Shown piece by piece: positions 42,210 through 46,523 of a DNA stretch of 46,523 nucleotides. Made by a program: the position numbers and the translations under genes. Each line of letters opens with the position of its first letter. The first letter of the stretch is position 1. The notes beneath the pieces are model-generated. The model made no database searches. It was not told the DNA's origin and saw nothing but the letters and a program-made list of their open reading frames with translations. Source of the DNA: Propionibacteriaceae bacterium (GTDB taxonomy: Bacteria > Actinomycetota > Actinomycetes > Propionibacteriales > Propionibacteriaceae); the NCBI GenBank assembly GCA_030529455.1, contig JAUMWV010000002.1, forward strand, positions 17,266 to 63,788. The letters run 5' to 3'.

Positions 42210-45200
42210 ATGGGGATTGACGGGGTTTCATCGAGCGGTCAGGCTGAAGAAAACGGGCTTGCCAGCCGCGCGCGGCGCCTGTTCAGTTTCCTGGCACAGG
42301 TCCAGTCGATCAACTCCTCCCCGGTGCGTTCCTATGTTTCCTATCGCAGCCAGGAACCCGGCGAAGTCATCGTCTTGAACGATCTGCCCGCGCATTCCTC
42401 GGTAGACACCGGGCTCGGGCAAGCGGATCAGAACATCCCTCTGCTGTCGGTAGGACGCACGTCGCCGACTGAACCCCCGAGGCCACCGGCACCCGAATGG
42501 GTCATGGGCGGCTGGAGTTCTGTCTCGGATTCTCCACAGATCTCCCCGGAGCTCACCGCTGTGTCAGCCGAAAACCACGACGTGCTGGATGAGCGCCGCG
42601 CCATTGAGGCACGCTTGCGCGCCTGGCTCGAGGAATGGACCGGCTGGGCAGCCAGCGAAGCAGAAACCAGCGAAGCCCAGGCTCTCTACCAGCGGTGCTT
42701 TCGCCTGCACACGTCCATGGAGCAAGCGTCCGACTCGTCTGAACTGGTGCTCGGTGTTGGGCTCTTGACCTGGTCAACCGGAACCCAGACCATCGCGCGG
42801 CACGTCTTCACCACACCGGTTGAGACCCAGATCGATGCCCAGTCGGGCAGGATCGATTTTGTGCTCTCGGGTAACGGCCTACGCGAAGAGCTCGACATGC
42901 TCGACCCCGAACAGCGGCCCCCGCATCACGTGATACAGGAGCTTCACGAACAGCTCCGGCAATTCGACGGTCACCCGCTCGACGAAGAAGCCGTAACGGG
43001 CATCGCCAAAAGCCTGATCCACCGGATCAGCCCCGATGGGGAATACACCACCGGGTACGCTGTGCCGACGCCCAGGGCGCATCCGGTCATCTCGTTCACA
43101 CCGATGCTGATCCAGCGGCGACGGACTGCCCGGGGCATCGAGAATATTCTGAAAACCATCGCCGAAGAGATTGAACGAACTGGCAAGGTGCCCGCGGGCT
43201 TGGTGTCGATCGTCGATCCTGATGCTGCCCCTACGCCGGAGCCACTTACCCGCCCGGGTGCGCTCATCCAGCTGGAAGATAGCATTTTCGCTCCTCTTCC
43301 GCTCAACAGCGTCCAGGAACGCATCCTCGAGCGGGTCAACACCAAAACTCAGGTTCTGGTCCAGGGCCCGCCGGGCACGGGGAAAACCCACACCGCCGCC
43401 GCTTTGCTGTCTCACCTGCTCGCCCAGGGGCAGCGTGTGCTCGTCACGGCTCAGACCGACCGGGCATTGCAGGAGGTCCGAAACAAACTCCCCGAGTCGA
43501 TCCGCTCTCTCGCGGTCGCAGTGGTCGGCACCTCCCGGTCGGAGCTGTCCGACCTCAGTCATGCCGTGACCAAGATATCCGAGCGTCAGGAGAACCATGA
43601 CGCATCCGCGTCCCAGGCCAAGATCGATCGCCTGCTCCGCACCGTCGACGAGCTGCGGGCCGAACGTAAGAAACTCGGCGCCCAGCTCCTCGAGATAAGG
43701 GAACGAGAGATTCAGGAACGCAGCCTCTTCGGTTACGAAGGGACGTTATCGGCGATAACCCAGCAATCCATGGACGACCAGCTGCGGTACGCCTGGCTTG
43801 AATCCTTCACGCCGAAGGGTGATGCCTGCCCGGTGACCGACCGGGACGCACTCGACTGGCTCTGCTCTATCCGCGACGAGACCTTCCTCCGGGACTCCCG
43901 AGAAACCAACCTGCCACCGGGGATAGCCCAGCTTCCCGAACCGGCTGTCTTCCTCAACCTGGTGGACTGCGCGAAACACTCCGGTCAGCAGGCAGACTAT
44001 TACCAGCAGCAGCGGATGCACCCCGCATTCAGCACCGTTGCCGCGCTCCACCAGGATGTCCGGGCTGAGCTTCACCATCGGCTGGAGTACATCTCCTCCG
44101 TGACCGAGCGTCTCGCGTTGCTGCGTGCAGGCTGGGCGCAGGAAGCCCTCGCCGACATTCGGGCGGGAGCCTGGCGAATCTGGGTGGAACGCCGTAATCA
44201 GGTCCATACTCAGATCGGCATCATCGAGCAGCATCTCGCCCATATTCCACCCGGGACCAGCGTTGAGTTCTCCGGCGACAGCAACCAGCTTCTGCACCTA
44301 GCCGAAACGCTAACTAAGCACATCGCGGCTCACGGGGATCTGAAGCTCTCCGCGGACGGGCAGCCCAAGATCGGCCTCTTCACCCCGGCTGCCATCAAAC
44401 AGGCTCAGCCCCTGTTCCAGCAAGCACGAGTGAATGGCCGCGCACCGACCACTGTGGGCACCCTGAACGCACTCGTCGCGTATATCCACTGCGGTCGCCT
44501 GTTCGACGAAACCGACCGGCTGTGGCCTGCTTCGGCGGAAATCCCTTCGCTGGATTCCTTCCAGATGCGGATCACCTGGCACCGTTCTCAGCTGGATCAG
44601 CTCAATCAGCTCATCGATTTTGGTCAGCGCCTCGACGAGTTCAGCGCCTGGTTCGCCCAGCACCACCTGCCTCAGCCCAATTGGTCTGATCTGCCAAACA
44701 CCCTGGAGCTGGCGGACGTGGTCGCCTGTGCGGAAGCGTCCGAGGCGTACGAACTCGCCACCCGGCCGCTCGCCGAACTGGATTCTTACCTCGCGACCAA
44801 CATCCGGTTGGCCCCCGCACTACCGGCGATGCAGAACCTCCGGGACGCGGTCAACGAGCTCGACCCGCAGGCATATGCGTCGGCCTTCTCGCGTATCCAG
44901 CATCTCAGCAAACTTCGCAGCACGGTGGAGCGCCTTGCCGCGACCGAACAGACGCTGCGGGAACACGCCCCCGGCCTAGTCGAGGCCATCCGGGAATCCA
45001 GTTCAGCTGAGGTGTGGGACGAGCGGCTCGGCGGTCTGCGAAGCGCCTGGGCCTGGTGCTGCGTCCGGCGAGAGCTCTCGACGGAGGCCGCCTACCCGAT
45101 CGATTCCAACCGTATCCAGAGGCAGATCCAGGCGGTGGAGGATCAGCTGAGGAAGATCGCCGCCGAGGTCGCGGCAGAACGCGCGTGGGCGCATGCGGTC

Positions 45201-46523
45201 GGGTCCGACCGGCTGAGCGGGAGCAAACGCCAGTACCTGGTCCAATACGCCCAGCTCGTCGCCAGGTTAGGCAAGGGCACCGGGAAATACGCCGAGGCCA
45301 GACGCCGGGACATCCGCCAGGTCATGGACCGCTGCCGACCGCTGGTGCCGGTCTGGATCATGCCTTTGTACCGCATCGCCGAACAGTTCAAGGTGACTGA
45401 GAACATGTTCGATGTGGTCCTGGTCGACGAGGCTTCCCAGGCGGGCATTGAGGCCCTGTTCCTGCAATACCTGGCCAAGCGCATCGTCGTGATTGGCGAC
45501 GATAAGCAGGTGTCCCCAGCGGCGGTCGGTGTCAACGAGGAAAGCTTATGCCAGCTCGCGAACCGGTACTTCGACCCGGCCGATCCCGCGAAAGCCGTTT
45601 GGCAAGACCCGAAGCGCAGCCTGTTCGATGAGGCCAAGGCGCGGTTCGGCGGCCAGCTCACTCTGTCGGAACACCGACGCTGCGTGCCCGAAATCATCGG
45701 ATTCTGCAACCAGGTTATCTACGAGCCGGAGGGAATCCGTCTCCGCCCGGTTCGCCAATACGGCTCAGACCGGCTCACCCCGATCCACACGGTGTATTGC
45801 TCCGACGGGCACGAGTCCGGGAACACCAGCAGCAAGGTCAATAAGGCCGAGGCCGAACGGATCGTGTCCAAGCTGCTGGAATGCTGCGCCGACCCGGCCT
45901 ATGCGGGTAAGACTTTTGGGGTGATCTCGCTGCTCGGCAGCGCTCAGGCCCGGCATATCGAGAATCTGCTCCTCAACTCCCTGCCACCCGATGAGTGGGC
46001 GAAACGGGACTTGCGCTGCGGAGATTCCGCGTCCTTCCAGGGCTCTGAGCGGGACGTGATCTTCCTGTCGATGGTGACTGGCCCGGAGGACGGCGGGTAT
46101 GTGCGAGGAGCCCGCACCCGCACCGAAGCCATTCAGCGCTTCAACGTCGCCTTTTCCCGCGCAAAAGACCAGGTCTGGCTATTCCACTCCGTCACCCTCA
46201 GCCAGTTGCGCAACGAAGAAGACATGCGCCACAAGCTGCTCAGCTACTGCCTACGGCGCGGCGGCGCCACCACCTCCGGGCTGCCCGCTCCGGTGTCGGA
46301 ACACGACCGTGAGGTCCCCTTCGATTCGCTGTTCGAGCAGCGGGTATTCAACCGCATCCTGGAGCGCGGGTATCTGGTGGAACCCCAGGTCGAGACCAAC
46401 GGCTATCGAATCGATTTGGTGGTCGTCGGCGGCCACGCACGGCTGGCTGTGGAATGCGACGGCGACCGCTGGCACGGGCCAGAGCATTTCCAGCGGGACC
46501 TGGGACGCCAGCGGGATCTGGAA
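42210..46523 (+). CDS. SF1 (Upf1-like) helicase with C-terminal endonuclease domain, cut by window end
   Basis: An uninterrupted frame of at least 1438 codons running off the right edge. Helicase motifs: Walker A GPPGTGKT (386-393), motif Ia VLVTAQTDRALQEV, motif II DEAS (1073-1076), motif III GDDKQ (1096-1100), motif V FQGSERD (1276-1282), motif VI RFNVAFSRAKD (1310-1320). Between motifs I and II is a ~680-residue, largely helical insertion rich in Gln and Glu. From ~1372 comes a Vsr/DUF559-like nuclease region with FEQRVFNRILERGY, YRIDLVVVGG and the acidic LAVECDG (E1415, D1417). The start is ATG 42210, with GAGGG four bases upstream. Such helicase-nuclease fusions often serve in defence against foreign DNA; that role is inferred. 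Confidence 0.9.
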   Translation, partial: MGIDGVSSSGQAEENGLASRARRLFSFLAQVQSINSSPVRSYVSYRSQEPGEVIVLNDLPAHSSVDTGLGQADQNIPLLSVGRTSPTEPPRPPAPEWVMGGWSSVSDSPQISPELTAVSAENHDVLDERRAIEARLRAWLEEWTGWAASEAETSEAQALYQRCFRLHTSMEQASDSSELVLGVGLLTWSTGTQTIARHVFTTPVETQIDAQSGRIDFVLSGNGLREELDMLDPEQRPPHHVIQELHEQLRQFDGHPLDEEAVTGIAKSLIHRISPDGEYTTGYAVPTPRAHPVISFTPMLIQRRRTARGIENILKTIAEEIERTGKVPAGLVSIVDPDAAPTPEPLTRPGALIQLEDSIFAPLPLNSVQERILERVNTKTQVLVQGPPGTGKTHTAAALLSHLLAQGQRVLVTAQTDRALQEVRNKLPESIRSLAVAVVGTSRSELSDLSHAVTKISERQENHDASASQAKIDRLLRTVDELRAERKKLGAQLLEIREREIQERSLFGYEGTLSAITQQSMDDQLRYAWLESFTPKGDACPVTDRDALDWLCSIRDETFLRDSRETNLPPGIAQLPEPAVFLNLVDCAKHSGQQADYYQQQRMHPAFSTVAALHQDVRAELHHRLEYISSVTERLALLRAGWAQEALADIRAGAWRIWVERRNQVHTQIGIIEQHLAHIPPGTSVEFSGDSNQLLHLAETLTKHIAAHGDLKLSADGQPKIGLFTPAAIKQAQPLFQQARVNGRAPTTVGTLNALVAYIHCGRLFDETDRLWPASAEIPSLDSFQMRITWHRSQLDQLNQLIDFGQRLDEFSAWFAQHHLPQPNWSDLPNTLELADVVACAEASEAYELATRPLAELDSYLATNIRLAPALPAMQNLRDAVNELDPQAYASAFSRIQHLSKLRSTVERLAATEQTLREHAPGLVEAIRESSSAEVWDERLGGLRSAWAWCCVRRELSTEAAYPIDSNRIQRQIQAVEDQLRKIAAEVAAERAWAHAVGSDRLSGSKRQYLVQYAQLVARLGKGTGKYAEARRRDIRQVMDRCRPLVPVWIMPLYRIAEQFKVTENMFDVVLVDEASQAGIEALFLQYLAKRIVVIGDDKQVSPAAVGVNEESLCQLANRYFDPADPAKAVWQDPKRSLFDEAKARFGGQLTLSEHRRCVPEIIGFCNQVIYEPEGIRLRPVRQYGSDRLTPIHTVYCSDGHESGNTSSKVNKAEAERIVSKLLECCADPAYAGKTFGVISLLGSAQARHIENLLLNSLPPDEWAKRDLRCGDSASFQGSERDVIFLSMVTGPEDGGYVRGARTRTEAIQRFNVAFSRAKDQVWLFHSVTLSQLRNEEDMRHKLLSYCLRRGGATTSGLPAPVSEHDREVPFDSLFEQRVFNRILERGYLVEPQVETNGYRIDLVVVGGHARLAVECDGDRWHGPEHFQRDLGRQRDLE

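Noticed and set aside
1-46523. tRNA, rRNA or tmRNA genes
   Set aside because: No cloverleaf, conserved T-loop or rRNA-like segment was seen in any intergenic gap; a covariance-model scan would be the decisive check.

Overview
The window is GC-rich, densely coding DNA from an actinobacterium. The gene order fabG-fabI(inhA), DUF3099-SURF1-rlmA, comEA-comEC-holA opposite rpsT-lepA, yraN-comM-dprA, and the presence of bluB, DUF4192, DUF1707 and DUF2200 proteins all suggest Propionibacteriales/Propionibacteriaceae (inference from gene content only). Frequent GTG starts and 4-base ATGA/GTGA overlaps fit this.

Layout. 1-1787 is low-coding accessory DNA: a 55-bp duplicated piece of dprA at the extreme left, a small membrane protein and an interrupted pseudogene. 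1788-4803 (minus) is the operon yraN-comM-dprA. 4977-7916 holds a lone TadE-like protein, a secreted protein with two M23 domains and an AlkX/YcaQ-type protein. 7917-9122 has no gene but carries about twelve degenerate palindromic repeats with a 60-61 bp period, which look like an eroded CRISPR array. 9123-11487 holds xerC, def and a TrmH-family methyltransferase. 11488-12328 is debris that includes the two ends of an S66 LD-carboxypeptidase gene. 12329-17565 holds an SBF-like transporter, an ABC ATPase, fabI, fabG, DUF3099, SURF1 and rlmA. 17641-21927 holds a NaChBac-type voltage-gated sodium channel, a sugar ABC importer without an ATPase, and a DUF2200 protein.

21968-29900 is the lepA / rpsT / holA-comEC-comEA block. 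A DUF2975-XRE pair with an AT-rich operator sits between rpsT and holA. 30309-42021 holds mostly single housekeeping or transport genes: VIT/CCC1, a PfkB kinase, DUF4192, a DMT transporter that probably starts at CTG, DUF1707, an alcohol dehydrogenase, a conserved glycosylase-like protein, a PQQ-propeller lipoprotein with a membrane partner, bluB and a cytosolic 5'-nucleotidase. 42210 to the right edge is one very large open gene for an SF1 (Upf1-like) helicase with a C-terminal endonuclease domain, a defence-type architecture cut by the window end.

Functional links. Four competence proteins (DprA, ComM, ComEA, ComEC), with XerC and HolA, show that the organism carries DNA-uptake machinery. 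Both competence operons have DnaA-box-like sequences just upstream. FabG and FabI supply the two reductive steps of fatty-acid elongation. SURF1 serves cytochrome oxidase assembly and BluB makes the lower ligand of vitamin B12. The most noteworthy items are the degenerate repeat array, the helicase-nuclease, the DUF2975-XRE insertion with its operators, the CTG-start transporter, and the competence-linked DnaA boxes.
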